From an uncultured Oscillospiraceae bacterium (GTDB lineage Bacteria; Bacillota; Clostridia; Oscillospirales; Acutalibacteraceae): a stretch of 64,000 nucleotides of DNA. The notes under the pieces are model-generated. The model was not told the DNA's origin. It saw only the letters and a program-made list of their open reading frames with translations, and made no database searches. Of this stretch, positions 43,972-53,882 are shown one piece after another. The stretch's first letter is position 1, and each line of letters starts with the position of its first letter. Location: positions 372,001-436,000 of the forward strand of contig CASEMN010000001.1 of NCBI GenBank assembly GCA_949289045.1, in the 5' to 3' direction. Made by a program: the position numbers and the translations under genes.

Positions 43972-46900
43972 TTAAAAGAAGCTCATCTGAGTGCTATCAG
44001 GAAGTCCTTCCAATGCACCGGTTTCTTCAAGAGAAGCTATAACGCTTTTTGATACACCTGCTCTTCTTTGCAAGTCATCCTTTGATATAAATGTACCCTC
44101 GCCGTCGTCTCTCGCCGCAGCAAGCCCTTTTGCCGCAGCTTCACCGGTTCCAGCAATGGAAAGAAACGGAAGGCGGATTTTTCCATCCTCTATAAGATAA
44201 CGAGTAGCATCAGATTTATAAATATCAATAGGCAAGAACTCATATCCGCGAGCCATCATCTCATTTGTTACCTGTAAAATAGTATACTGATCCTGTTCCT
44301 TTTTAGAAGCTTCCTTACCCTTTTGCTTTATTTCGAGCATCTTGCTCTTAACTGCGGCATGACCTTTAACAGCGGTTACTGCGTCGAAGTCCTCGCCTCG
44401 TACAGTGAAGAATGCTGAATAGTATTCCAGCGCTCTGTAAATCTTAAACCAGCCAAGTCTCAAAGCAGCACTGACGTATGCAGCGGCATGAGCTTTAGGG
44501 AACATGTATTTAATCTTCATGCAGGAATCAAGATACCACTGTGGAACATCATGGGCTTTCATGGCATTGATATGCTCTTCGGTGAGAAGTTTTGTAGCTT
44601 TTCCCTTACGGACAATCTCCATAATCTTAAACGCCATACCCGGTTCAAGTCCTTTATGCATGAGATAGGTCATAATACTGTCACGGGTTCCAATAACCTC
44701 GGATATTGTACAGGTTCCATCTTTGATGAGGTCCTGAGCGTTACCAAGCCAAACATCTGTACCATGGGAAAGTCCGGATATCTGCAAAAGGTCGGAAAAG
44801 GTTTTCGGTTGTGCGTCAATAAGCATCTGACAAACAAAATTAGTACCCATTTCAGGAATGGACAAAGTGCCCGTAGGCCAGTCTATATCCTCCTTAGTAA
44901 CCCCTAAAGGCTCAGGGCTTGTGCAAAGCTCATATATCTTCGGGTCGCATATGTCAATGTCCATTACAGAGATTCCTGTCATATCCTCAAGATGCTTATA
45001 AAGTGTGGGAACATCGTGTCCCAGCTCGTCAAGCTTGAGGATGGTATCATGGAGTGAATGGAAGTCGAAGTGAGTTGTTACTGTACCTTTATCTGCATCA
45101 TCGGCAGGGTGCTGAACAGGTGTAAAATCGTATACTTCATAGGCATTGGGAACAACAACCATTCCGCCCGGGTGCTGACCTGTTGTTCGTTTAACGCCTG
45201 TGCAGCCTCTTGTGAGGCGTTCTTCCTCGGCGCGATTAACTACCATTGAACGCTCTTCAAGATACTTTTTAACATATCCGTACGCTGTTTTATCAGCAAC
45301 GGTAGCGATTGTACCGGCCTTGAAAACGTGTGTGGGACCGAAAAGCTCTTCTGTATATCTGTGAGCCATGGACTGATACTCACCGGAGAAGTTAAGGTCA
45401 ATATCGGGAGCCTTGTCTCCGTTGAATCCGAGGAATGTTTCAAAGGGGATTTCGTGTCCGTCACGGTGCATGGGTGTGCCACACTCCGGACAGTCTTTCG
45501 GCGGAAGGTCGTATCCTGAACCGTAACTGCCGTCCGTTATGAACTGACTGTATTTACATTTCGGGCATACATAGTGAGGTGAAAGCGGGTTAACCTCTGA
45601 TATTCCCGCCATGGTAGCAACAAAGGATGAACCAACAGAACCACGGGAGCCGACGTGATAGCCATGGTCCTCAGAGTTTTTAACAAGCTTCTGAGCAATT
45701 ATGTAAAGAACTCCGAATCCGTGCTTAATAATGGATTCAAGCTCTCTCTCAAGTCTTGTGGCAACATATTCGGGAACAGGGTCTCCGTACATATCTTTAG
45801 CGTGCTGCCAGCAAATTGCTCTGAGTTCATCATCGGCGCCTTCAATGCTGGGCTGGAATGTACCCTCAGGGATAGGTCTTATAACCTCAGTCATTTCGGC
45901 GATTTTATTTGTATTTTCAACAACTACTTCATATGCTTTATCTTTACCGAGATACTGGAATTCCTTGAGCATATCGTCGGTAGTCCTAAAATAAAGGGGT
46001 GCCTGATTGTCAGAATCCGTAAAGCCCTTGGCTGCCATCAATACGCTTCTGTAAATAGCATCCTGCGGGTCAATGAAATGAACATCACCTGTTGCCACAA
46101 CAGGCTTTCCCAGTTCGTCGCCAAGCTTTACAATTTGACGGTTAATGTCTTCAAGTTCTTCAATGCTCTTCACAGTTCCGTTTCGGAGCATAAACTCGTT
46201 ATTTCCATTAGGCTGAATTTCGAGATAGTCGTAAAATTCCGCAATTTTTTTTATCTCATCTGCCGGTCTGCCGTCAACAATAGCTCTGTAAAGCTCACCT
46301 GCTTCACAGGCGCTGCCTATAATAAGTCCATCACGGTGCTTTATAAGCTCACTTTTAGGTATTCTCGGAACTCTAAAATAATAATTAAGGTGCGCCATTG
46401 AAATAAGCTTATACAAATTTTTAAGTCCCACAAGATTTTTAACAAGTATAATCTGATGGTATGGTTTAAGCTTTGAAGTATCTCCGCCGGCAAGACCTGT
46501 ATTTATTTTCTGAACAGAAGTTATATTTCTTTCTTCCTTTAAATCCCTGAACAGAACAAGCATTATATCCGCAAGGATTTTTGCATCATCACAGGCTCTG
46601 TGATGATTAAAATCATCAAGCTTTAAGTGCTTTGAAACTGTATCAAGCTTATAATTTTTAAGTCCGGGCAGCATTGTTCTGCAAAGAGGAACGGTGTCGA
46701 TGAAAGTATGGTTATAGGGTATTTCATATCTTTCACAGGCAGCTCTAATGAAGCTTATATCAAACTGTGCATTATGAGCCACAAGGATTGTATTTTCGCC
46801 GCAGAAGTCAAGGAATGCCCTTACTGCTTCCTCCTGGCTGGGAGCATCCTTAACCATATCGTCAGTTATACCTGTAAGCTCAACAATTTTTTCAGGTATA

Positions 46901-48276
46901 GGCTTTTCTGGATTTACAAAAGTATTGAAGCTCTCTTTTATCTCTCCCCCTGAAACCTTTACTGCTCCTATTTCAGTTATACGCTCATTCTTAGCGCTGA
47001 AGCCCGTAGTCTCAAGGTCGAAAACTACAAAATCACCATCTATCTCAGATTCCTGAGAACCGTTGACAATGGGAATCATATCATTTACAAAATAAGCCTC
47101 AACACCGTAAATAATTTTAATATCACCTGATGCGGCTGCATTCATAGCGTCAGGGAAAGCCTGAGCGACACCATGGTCTGTTATTGCAATAGCCTTATGA
47201 CCCCATTTGATTGCACGTTTTACGAGAGTTCCAGCATCAGTAATACCATCCATCGAAGACATATTGGTGTGAAGATGCAGTTCTACCCTTTTAACGGGAG
47301 CGTCATCTGTTACCGGAATTTTATCAATTGTGCTTATGCCATATGGACGTATTACATATTCCTTGGAATAATTATCATATGTAACTGAGCCTTTTACAAG
47401 TATTGTTATACCGTTAGTGAAATACTTCTTAAAAGTAGCAAGAGCATCCTTTTTGTCGAAAATCTTTACTGTATACGAACTTATATAGTCCGTTATATTA
47501 AAGGAAATAATATTGCTTTTTCCGTCTCTCGTATCACGGCTCTCATAGGAAAACACATCTCCCCACACTACAGCTGTACCTATATCAGGAGTAATCTGCT
47601 TTATTGAAATGGGCTTGTCCTTAATTGGTTTTCCATATATTACCTGTGCAGTTTCAAAATAAAGAGGTATTCCTTCTACTATCTGGTGCTCACGGGGTTT
47701 CCTTTCTACTTGAGCTACAGCCGCTTCTTTAGCCTTTGTTTCAGCTTTTTGCTTTTCGGCTTCACGCTGCATATTGGTAAAAATCGGATCGTTAAAGGAA
47801 ACGTCGGTTTCTCCACCGAATTCTACTTTAATTTTAATGCCAAACCTGTCATGCACGGTTTTTTCTATGTATTTATCACAGCCCGTTGAAAGAAGAATAT
47901 CCTTTCCGCCATGGGTAAGTGAAATCTTCATTTTGTCTCCTGAAAGAGCACAGGTGGAATCGGAGAAAAAGCCGTTTGCCGCAGCAATATTGCGTTTAAG
48001 CTCAAATACCAAAGAAGGATAATATTCCTGAGAAAAGCATTCAGGAGGAAAGGTGGGCAATATTACACACTCGCCTAAACCTAAATTAAAAGCAATTTCT
48101 CTGGAAATTTTTTCAAGAAGCTCGCTTTGAACAAGATTAAAAAACTCAGCTGAAGCACTTATTCTGTTTTTATCTTTGCACAATTCAACAGACAGCAGCC
48201 TGCTTGCGGCAAGCAACTGTCTGTTTTCCTGACTGTTTATATAATCACCGAATATCTGAAAAAAATCGCAACTCAT
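43972..48276 (-). CDS. polC: DNA polymerase III alpha subunit, Gram-positive type PolC
   Basis: The main replicative polymerase: 1434 aa, almost the same length as B. subtilis PolC (~1437). In order: N-terminal domain; OB-fold (GTAVVWGDVFSYE region); PHP domain (VELHLHTNMSSMDG ~335); an inserted DnaQ-type 3'-5' exonuclease (VVFDLETTGF ~425 to HHRACDDAKILADI); the rest of PHP; a zinc-binding CPKC...CPEC segment; palm with the catalytic PDIDLNFSGEYQ; and C-terminal helix-hairpin-helix (AGVSKSVIASLEETGALEGLP). It is last in the uppS-cdsA-dxr-rseP-ispG-polC cluster, 8 bases after ispG. Confidence 0.98.
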   Translation of the reverse strand: MSCDFFQIFGDYINSQENRQLLAASRLLSVELCKDKNRISASAEFFNLVQSELLEKISREIAFNLGLGECVILPTFPPECFSQEYYPSLVFELKRNIAAANGFFSDSTCALSGDKMKISLTHGGKDILLSTGCDKYIEKTVHDRFGIKIKVEFGGETDVSFNDPIFTNMQREAEKQKAETKAKEAAVAQVERKPREHQIVEGIPLYFETAQVIYGKPIKDKPISIKQITPDIGTAVVWGDVFSYESRDTRDGKSNIISFNITDYISSYTVKIFDKKDALATFKKYFTNGITILVKGSVTYDNYSKEYVIRPYGISTIDKIPVTDDAPVKRVELHLHTNMSSMDGITDAGTLVKRAIKWGHKAIAITDHGVAQAFPDAMNAAASGDIKIIYGVEAYFVNDMIPIVNGSQESEIDGDFVVFDLETTGFSAKNERITEIGAVKVSGGEIKESFNTFVNPEKPIPEKIVELTGITDDMVKDAPSQEEAVRAFLDFCGENTILVAHNAQFDISFIRAACERYEIPYNHTFIDTVPLCRTMLPGLKNYKLDTVSKHLKLDDFNHHRACDDAKILADIMLVLFRDLKEERNITSVQKINTGLAGGDTSKLKPYHQIILVKNLVGLKNLYKLISMAHLNYYFRVPRIPKSELIKHRDGLIIGSACEAGELYRAIVDGRPADEIKKIAEFYDYLEIQPNGNNEFMLRNGTVKSIEELEDINRQIVKLGDELGKPVVATGDVHFIDPQDAIYRSVLMAAKGFTDSDNQAPLYFRTTDDMLKEFQYLGKDKAYEVVVENTNKIAEMTEVIRPIPEGTFQPSIEGADDELRAICWQHAKDMYGDPVPEYVATRLERELESIIKHGFGVLYIIAQKLVKNSEDHGYHVGSRGSVGSSFVATMAGISEVNPLSPHYVCPKCKYSQFITDGSYGSGYDLPPKDCPECGTPMHRDGHEIPFETFLGFNGDKAPDIDLNFSGEYQSMAHRYTEELFGPTHVFKAGTIATVADKTAYGYVKKYLEERSMVVNRAEEERLTRGCTGVKRTTGQHPGGMVVVPNAYEVYDFTPVQHPADDADKGTVTTHFDFHSLHDTILKLDELGHDVPTLYKHLEDMTGISVMDIDICDPKIYELCTSPEPLGVTKEDIDWPTGTLSIPEMGTNFVCQMLIDAQPKTFSDLLQISGLSHGTDVWLGNAQDLIKDGTCTISEVIGTRDSIMTYLMHKGLEPGMAFKIMEIVRKGKATKLLTEEHINAMKAHDVPQWYLDSCMKIKYMFPKAHAAAYVSAALRLGWFKIYRALEYYSAFFTVRGEDFDAVTAVKGHAAVKSKMLEIKQKGKEASKKEQDQYTILQVTNEMMARGYEFLPIDIYKSDATRYLIEDGKIRLPFLSIAGTGEAAAKGLAAARDDGEGTFISKDDLQRRAGVSKSVIASLEETGALEGLPDSTQMSFF

Positions 48277-48284
48277 CGCACTAC

Positions 48285-49334
48285 CTACATTTTCTCTATT
48301 TCAGAAAGCAGCTCCGTAACAATATCTTCTTCCGGAACCTTTCTTATAATTTCACCTTTTTTGAAAATAAGTCCGCAGCCGTCTCCGCCTGCAATTCCTA
48401 TATCTGCCTCTCTCGCCTCTCCTGGGCCGTTAACAGCGCAGCCCATAACGGCAACCTTTATGTCTTTTTTGACGCTTCTCAAATGCTCTTCAACCTGTGA
48501 AGCAATTGAAATAAGGTCAATCTTTGTTCTGCCGCAGGTAGGACATGATACCAGCGTCGGAGTACCGGTAAGAAGTCCAGCGGCTTTAAGTATATCAAAT
48601 CCTGCATAAACCTCATTTACAGGGTCAGCAGTTAATGAAACTCTTATTGTATCTCCTATGCCTCTCAAAAGCAGTCCGCCTATTCCGATAGCAGATTTAA
48701 TAAGACCCATACGCTGAGTTCCTGCCTCGGTAACGCCCAAATGAAGAGGATAGTCGCATTTTTCAGCAAGAAGCTCATATGCCTCATACATTTTCTGAAC
48801 GTCCGATGATTTAATGGAAATCACAATATTGTCAAAATCGAATTTTTCAAGGAGCCTTACATGATACATTGCGCTTTCGCACATTGCCTCAGGTGTAGGA
48901 GAACCGTATTTTGCAAGTATTTCCTTTTCGAGGGACCCGGAGTTTACACCAATTCTTATGGGAACGCCTTTTCTCAGACACTCATCAGCTACAGCTTTTA
49001 CTCTGTCATCGGAACCGATATTGCCGGGATTAAGCCTGATTTTATCTACGCCTGCCGCAAGACTGTCAAGGGCAAGCTTATAATCAAAATGAATATCAGC
49101 TACAATAGGCGCTTTCACAGCTGCTTTCAAAGCTTCAACGGTCTTTACCGCTTCTTTATCCGGTACGGATACCCTTATTATTTCACATCCGGCTTTTTCG
49201 AGAGCCAAGGCTTGCCTGACATTACCCTCAACGTCATGAGCAGGCACATTTAGCATTGACTGAACTGCAATATGCTCTGAGCCTCCGATTGAAAGATTTC
49301 CAATTTTAACTTTTTTGCTTTTTCTGCGTTCCAT
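48285..49334 (-). CDS. ispG: 4-hydroxy-3-methylbut-2-enyl diphosphate synthase (GcpE)
   Basis: Penultimate step of the MEP isoprenoid pathway, reducing MEcPP to HMBPP with a [4Fe-4S] cluster. It has an N-terminal TIM-barrel-like domain (IIRVSVPDKEA, VADIHFDYKLAL, KIRLNPGNIG). The C-terminal part has cluster cysteines in SCPTCGR and GCAVNGPGEAREADIGIAGG. The ATG at 49334 follows GGGTGAG; a GTG three codons upstream overlaps that site. It overlaps nothing essential but abuts rseP. Confidence 0.96.
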   Translation of the reverse strand: MERRKSKKVKIGNLSIGGSEHIAVQSMLNVPAHDVEGNVRQALALEKAGCEIIRVSVPDKEAVKTVEALKAAVKAPIVADIHFDYKLALDSLAAGVDKIRLNPGNIGSDDRVKAVADECLRKGVPIRIGVNSGSLEKEILAKYGSPTPEAMCESAMYHVRLLEKFDFDNIVISIKSSDVQKMYEAYELLAEKCDYPLHLGVTEAGTQRMGLIKSAIGIGGLLLRGIGDTIRVSLTADPVNEVYAGFDILKAAGLLTGTPTLVSCPTCGRTKIDLISIASQVEEHLRSVKKDIKVAVMGCAVNGPGEAREADIGIAGGDGCGLIFKKGEIIRKVPEEDIVTELLSEIEKM

Positions 49335-49339
49335 ATTTC

Positions 49340-50410
49340 TCACCCTTTTACCAAATTGAGAATATCGTTAAATGTTACAACAACCATAAGCATAAGAAGC
49401 AACACCATACCCGCTGCATGAACGTATCCCTCATACTTCGGATTGACCGGCTTCCTGCGTATAGCCTCAACAATAAGGAAAAACAGTCTTCCGCCGTCAA
49501 GTGCAGGAAGAGGAAGAAGATTAAAAACACCTATATTTATAGTGATAAATGCAAAAATACTTATTAGATTTTCTATGCCGGTTGTGGCAACCTCTGCTAT
49601 AACACTTACTGTTCCAACAGGTCCCGCAAGCTGGCTCAGACCGTAACGTCCTGTGATTAAATCAAACAGTGAAAGCCATACAAGCCTTGCGATTGAAACT
49701 GTCTGCGAACATGCGGCTTTAAAGACATTCCAAGCCGTTTTCGGAAGTCCGTAAATTGAAAAATCATATGTTATATAATTTATTCCGTCAACCTGCTTCG
49801 TTTGGAATTTAACGTTATCAAGTTCTACTTTCTCGCCGTCTCTTTCAACTACAAAATCAATGACTCCGTCGTCATCGCGGGTCATCAGAAAACTTACATC
49901 CATGCTGGATAAAACTCTTGTGCCGTTTATACGTAGTATTTTATCTCCTGGCTGCAAACCGTACTGACTGCTTGTTGCATTTTCGGCAAAAGCGGCAATA
50001 GTTGTAGTGCCAACGAGATTTTGCTGAGAAATCATTACACAGACAAGAACAAGACCTAAAATAAGGTTCATGACTGCGCCTGCCGCAACAACCGCAATTT
50101 TTTTATGAACGGGCTTTTTATTAAATGCACGTTCATCCTCGCTGTTTTCGTCCTCACCCTCCATACTCACATAACCGCCTATAGGCAAAATTCTGAGAGC
50201 ATACTGAGTTTCGCCCTTTTTAAACTTAAAAAACGCCGGTCCCATACCAATTGCGAATTCATTGACTTTTACACCTGAAAGTTTTGCAACGATAAAATGG
50301 CCGAACTCATGTATTGTAATGATAAATCCAAAAAACAAAATTGCAAGAAGTATGGGCCACGCCTTACTCCAGATCGCTGAAACAGATAACAGATTTAAAA
50401 TAAAAATCAC
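49340..50410 (-). CDS. rseP: Site-2 protease family intramembrane metalloprotease
   Basis: A 356-aa polytopic zinc protease. The active site is HEFGH (H34/E35/H38) in the first helix, with the third zinc ligand in PALDGGR of the last part. A single PDZ domain lies around residues 125-200 (GLQPGDKILRINGTRVLS). In spore formers RseP/YluC releases anti-sigma factors and clears signal peptides. It overlaps the end of dxr by 4 bases, and the order dxr-rseP-ispG-polC is a conserved Clostridia block. Confidence 0.95.
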   Translation of the reverse strand: MIFILNLLSVSAIWSKAWPILLAILFFGFIITIHEFGHFIVAKLSGVKVNEFAIGMGPAFFKFKKGETQYALRILPIGGYVSMEGEDENSEDERAFNKKPVHKKIAVVAAGAVMNLILGLVLVCVMISQQNLVGTTTIAAFAENATSSQYGLQPGDKILRINGTRVLSSMDVSFLMTRDDDGVIDFVVERDGEKVELDNVKFQTKQVDGINYITYDFSIYGLPKTAWNVFKAACSQTVSIARLVWLSLFDLITGRYGLSQLAGPVGTVSVIAEVATTGIENLISIFAFITINIGVFNLLPLPALDGGRLFFLIVEAIRRKPVNPKYEGYVHAAGMVLLLMLMVVVTFNDILNLVKG

Positions 50411-51561
50411 CTCATAGGAATATGATTTAAAACAAATTCTCTCGCCGCTTTGTCAGTATCAAGAACATCATTAAATGTATAATCCCCTGCTCTGCCAACC
50501 TTCTCAGAGGCTTCTCCTACAAGCTTTGCTATGTCAAGGAATTTTATCCTTCCCTCACGGAAAAGCCTGTTGGCTTCCTCATTTGCAGAATTTGCCGCGG
50601 CGGGATAAAGTCCGCCTTTTTCGATTGCATTTCGGCAAATGTTTATACACTGGAAAGTATCATAATCGGGCTTTGCAAAGGTAAGAGTGCCCACATCACT
50701 TAAAGAAAGCTCTTTGACCGGTGATTCGGTTCTTACAGGATACATAAGAGCATACTGAATAGGTATTCTCATATCCGGTACACCAAGCTGAGCCAAAACC
50801 GAATTATCGCTCATTTCAACAAGGGAATGGACTATACTTTCCCTGTGTACCAAAATATCCACGTTTTTGGGCTCTACACCGAAAAGCCATACCGCTTCAA
50901 TAAGCTCAAGTCCTTTATTCATCATTGTAGCAGAGTCAATGGTAATTTTTGCTCCCATACTCCAGTTGGGATGATTGAGAGCTTGCTCCACTGTAACGTT
51001 TTGAAGATCTTCTTTTTTCTTACCGAAAAAAGGTCCGCCTGAAGCTGTAAGAATCAGTTTCTTAACCCATTTTTTCTCCGAAACTCCCTGAAGGCACTGG
51101 AAAATAGCTGAGTGTTCACTGTCAACAGGATAGATTTTAACGTTTTTTCTCTTGGCGCTGTCTATAACTATTCTTCCGCCTGCTACAAGGGTTTCCTTAT
51201 TGGCAAGAGCGATATCCTTTCCGGCTTCAATAGCTGTCAGTGTCGGCTTGAGTCCAGCCATACCTACGACAGAATTCAGAACAATATCACTTTCCTCACA
51301 GGCAGCGCACTCACAAACACCATCCTCGCCGGCAAGAACTTTTGTACAGGTATCCTTAACTCTTACCTTTAAATCTGCCGCAGCTTTTTCATCACAAACT
51401 GCTGCAAGTTTAGGTTTAAATTCCCTTATTTGCTTTTCGAGAGTATCAACACTGGAATTAGCTGTAAGAGCACTTACGCTGAAACCGGCTTTTTTTATAA
51501 CATCCAGTGCCTGAGTACCTATAGAGCCTGTTGAACCTAAAATTGAAACAATCTTACTCAT
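50407..51561 (-). CDS. dxr: 1-deoxy-D-xylulose 5-phosphate reductoisomerase
   Basis: Second MEP-pathway enzyme: NADPH-dependent conversion of DXP to MEP. It has 384 aa with nucleotide loop GSTGSIGTQAL, ALANKETLV, the metal-binding PVDSEHSA, LTASGGPF, HPNWSMGAKITIDSATMMNKGLE and the C-terminal helical domain. Length and motifs are complete. It is followed by rseP with an ATGA-type overlap. Confidence 0.97.
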   Translation of the reverse strand: MSKIVSILGSTGSIGTQALDVIKKAGFSVSALTANSSVDTLEKQIREFKPKLAAVCDEKAAADLKVRVKDTCTKVLAGEDGVCECAACEESDIVLNSVVGMAGLKPTLTAIEAGKDIALANKETLVAGGRIVIDSAKRKNVKIYPVDSEHSAIFQCLQGVSEKKWVKKLILTASGGPFFGKKKEDLQNVTVEQALNHPNWSMGAKITIDSATMMNKGLELIEAVWLFGVEPKNVDILVHRESIVHSLVEMSDNSVLAQLGVPDMRIPIQYALMYPVRTESPVKELSLSDVGTLTFAKPDYDTFQCINICRNAIEKGGLYPAAANSANEEANRLFREGRIKFLDIAKLVGEASEKVGRAGDYTFNDVLDTDKAAREFVLNHIPMR

Positions 51562-51591
51562 TATTATTCACCAAAGTTTCTTTGTATAATC

Positions 51592-52425
51592 TCAAAACAG
51601 GTTTACAATAACATAAATTGCCGGAAGAACGAAAAGACAGCTGTCAAATCTGTCCATTATTCCTCCGTGACCGGGAATGAGGTTGCTGAAATCCTTCACT
51701 CCAAAATTACGCTTGATAGTTGAAGCTGAAAGATCACCCAGCATACTTGCAACTGAAAGCACAGGTGAAATTATCAGCATTGCCCAGTAAGGAATTACAG
51801 TTCCATCAAAGAAGAACTTTTCAAAAACTGCAAGTACGATTATGTTTATAACAGCAGGAATTATTATACCGCCAATAGCACCCTCAACAGTCTTTTTGGG
51901 GCTAATCTTGGGACAAAGCTTATGTTTACCGAAAGCTCTTCCTGTAAAATATGCAAACACATCGGTAAGCCATGAACACACAAGCACAAGGAGAATTAAG
52001 TAAACTCCCTCTGTTTTGCTGAATTTACCGTCACTGTTTAAATTTATATCTCTGAGATAAACAAAAATTGAAAATGCAAAGGGAACTGCTACTGAAGCGA
52101 AAAATGCTACAGCAACATGCTCAAACTTAGTTATATCGTAGCCGATTAACATAATAGTAAGCATGATGAGTACATAAACTGCTAAAACAACAGAATATGA
52201 TACGTCTACAAAGCCAAAGCTTTCATTCAGGCAGAAAAGAGCCGAAAAAGCAAGACTTAAAATCATAAGTGCTTTGTTTTTTATTTGTGTAACCTTTTCT
52301 ATTTCGTATACTGCCATAACGGCAAGCACTGTCCAAACAATTGGGAATACTACAGTATTCATAAGAAGAAGAACACTGATTGCAACAACGGCGATTACAA
52401 CGCCGGATAATACTCTTTGTTTCAT
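51592..52425 (-). CDS. cdsA: Phosphatidate cytidylyltransferase
   Basis: Makes CDP-diacylglycerol from CTP and phosphatidic acid for phospholipid synthesis. About 277 aa with eight membrane helices, the cytoplasmic KISPKKTVEGAIGG, and the family signature SMLGDLSASTIKRNFGVKDF leading to PGHGGIMDRFDS. The start is uncertain. The ATG at 52425 lacks a clear ribosome site, and a TTG at 52446 would add seven residues. Confidence 0.94.
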   Translation of the reverse strand: MKQRVLSGVVIAVVAISVLLLMNTVVFPIVWTVLAVMAVYEIEKVTQIKNKALMILSLAFSALFCLNESFGFVDVSYSVVLAVYVLIMLTIMLIGYDITKFEHVAVAFFASVAVPFAFSIFVYLRDINLNSDGKFSKTEGVYLILLVLVCSWLTDVFAYFTGRAFGKHKLCPKISPKKTVEGAIGGIIIPAVINIIVLAVFEKFFFDGTVIPYWAMLIISPVLSVASMLGDLSASTIKRNFGVKDFSNLIPGHGGIMDRFDSCLFVLPAIYVIVNLF

Positions 52426-52492
52426 TTTAATAGCCGCACAATACAAGAAGTATTGCTTTACCTTTCCGTAAATTTATTAAAATCAATTAAAG

Positions 52493-53218
52493 TTAAACAC
52501 CGCCGAACCTACGGTTTCTCTCCGCAAAAGCAACAATAGCTTTATCAAGGTCATCGGTAGTAAAATCAGGCCACAGAACATTTGAAAACCAAAACTCGGA
52601 GTAAGCCGCCTGCCAAATAAGGAAATTTGAAAGCCTTAACTCTCCGCTGGGACGGATTATCAGATCCGGGTCAGGCTGACCAGCAGTATAAAGGCTGTCG
52701 GAAATCATCTGCTCATTAATATCTTTCGGATCAAGCTCTCCGCTTTTGACTTTTTCAGCTATAGCCTTTACTCCGTCAACAATTTCAAGCCTTCCTCCGT
52801 AATTTATCGCAAGATTTATTACGGTTCTCTTTCCGCTTTCGGTACTTGATTCCGCCATTTCCATTAAGTTTTCAATATCTTGCGGCAAAGCATCCCGTTC
52901 ACCAATAAAACGAAGCTTCATTCCCTTACTGGCTTCGGGAGACTCCTCCGCTTCACCAAGATACTCACGGAACAAATCCATAATAGCCGCTACTTCTTCC
53001 GGCGGACGTTTCCAGTTTTCAGTGGAAAAAGCATAAAAGGTCATATATTCTATGCCTATATCCGCTGCATATTCCGAAATTTTTCTGAATACCTTAGCTC
53101 CCTCACGGTGACCTTCAAATCTTTTAAGTCCACGCTGTTTAGCCCAGCGGCCGTTTCCGTCCATTATAACACCAATATGCCGGGGCATATGACTCTTATC
53201 AATCTTACTTATATCCAT
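52493..53218 (-). CDS. uppS: Undecaprenyl diphosphate synthase (cis-prenyltransferase)
   Basis: Builds the C55 lipid carrier for peptidoglycan and surface polymers. A 241-aa protein with catalytic Asp 20 in VIMDGNGRWAKQRG, GHREGAKV, YAFSTENWKRP, LAINYGGR and the C-terminal PDLIIRPSGELRLSNFLIWQAAYSEFWF. AGAGG precedes the ATG. It starts the transcription unit that runs to polC; the frr terminator lies just upstream. Confidence 0.97.
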   Translation of the reverse strand: MDISKIDKSHMPRHIGVIMDGNGRWAKQRGLKRFEGHREGAKVFRKISEYAADIGIEYMTFYAFSTENWKRPPEEVAAIMDLFREYLGEAEESPEASKGMKLRFIGERDALPQDIENLMEMAESSTESGKRTVINLAINYGGRLEIVDGVKAIAEKVKSGELDPKDINEQMISDSLYTAGQPDPDLIIRPSGELRLSNFLIWQAAYSEFWFSNVLWPDFTTDDLDKAIVAFAERNRRFGGV

Positions 53219-53298
53219 AACTAAACCTCTAATGGTAAATTATAGTTTTGCTTTACTAAAAATATAATAATAATTCTAAAACAATAAAATAGCGAAAA

Positions 53299-53317
53299 GC
53301 CCCTCTCTTCGAGGGGC
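53299..53317 (-). terminator. Terminator after frr
   Basis: A GC-rich 7-bp stem GCCCCTC/GAGGGGC has a 5-nt loop and is followed by TTTT on the minus strand. Confidence 0.85.
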
Positions 53318-53324
53318 ATAGTCG

Positions 53325-53879
53325 TTATATTTCCATAACCTCTTTCTGCTTTTTAGCAGCGATATCATCTATTTCCTTTATAAATTTATCCGTGATTTTC
53401 TGAAGCTCGTTTTCACCGTCTTTAAGGTCATCTTCTGTAATCTCAGAAGATTTTTTCATCGCCTTGAGCTTCTCAATGCAGTCACGGCGGATGCTGCGGA
53501 TTGCAACTTTTGATTCCTCAGCTTTTTTGCTGATATCTTTTGCAATTTCCTTACGCTTATCCTCTGTAAGAGGCGGGAATACAAGGCGGATAACCTTACC
53601 ATCATTCTGAGGATTAATACCTATATCGGACTGCTGAATTGCCTTTTCAATTTTTCCGAGTGTTGATACATCCCAAGGCTGAATAGTAAGAATTCTTGCC
53701 TCTGAAACAGAAATCGCAGCCATCTGATTAATAGGTGTAGGAACACCATAATAATCAACATGTACCTTATCAAGAACATTTGCGTTTGCACGTCCTGCAC
53801 GTATTGTACCATACTCGTGAACAAGTGCGTTCACTGTTTTTGTCATTTTTTCTTTAGCTAAAGCAAAAATAGTTTCCAT
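53325..53879 (-). CDS. frr: Ribosome recycling factor
   Basis: Splits post-termination ribosomes together with EF-G. 184 aa: two long helices forming the three-helix-bundle domain plus the small sandwich domain. Signatures: TIRAGRANANVLDKVHVDYYGVPTPINQMA, ISVSEARILTIQPWD, and KVAIRSIRRDCIEKLKAMKK. AGGAGGAG lies before the ATG, 3 bases after the pyrH stop. Confidence 0.98.
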   Translation of the reverse strand: METIFALAKEKMTKTVNALVHEYGTIRAGRANANVLDKVHVDYYGVPTPINQMAAISVSEARILTIQPWDVSTLGKIEKAIQQSDIGINPQNDGKVIRLVFPPLTEDKRKEIAKDISKKAEESKVAIRSIRRDCIEKLKAMKKSSEITEDDLKDGENELQKITDKFIKEIDDIAAKKQKEVMEI

Positions 53880-53882
53880 ATA

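Noticed and set aside
43962-43975. Small TTAAT-GCGT-ATTAA hairpin at the end of polC as a terminator
   Set aside because: A 5-bp AT-only stem is too weak to support a terminator call, even though some T follow on the minus strand.
43972-48276. Long plus-strand ORFs opposite polC (for example 45655-46401)
   Set aside because: They lack ribosome sites and family features, and lie wholly antisense to an intact PolC.
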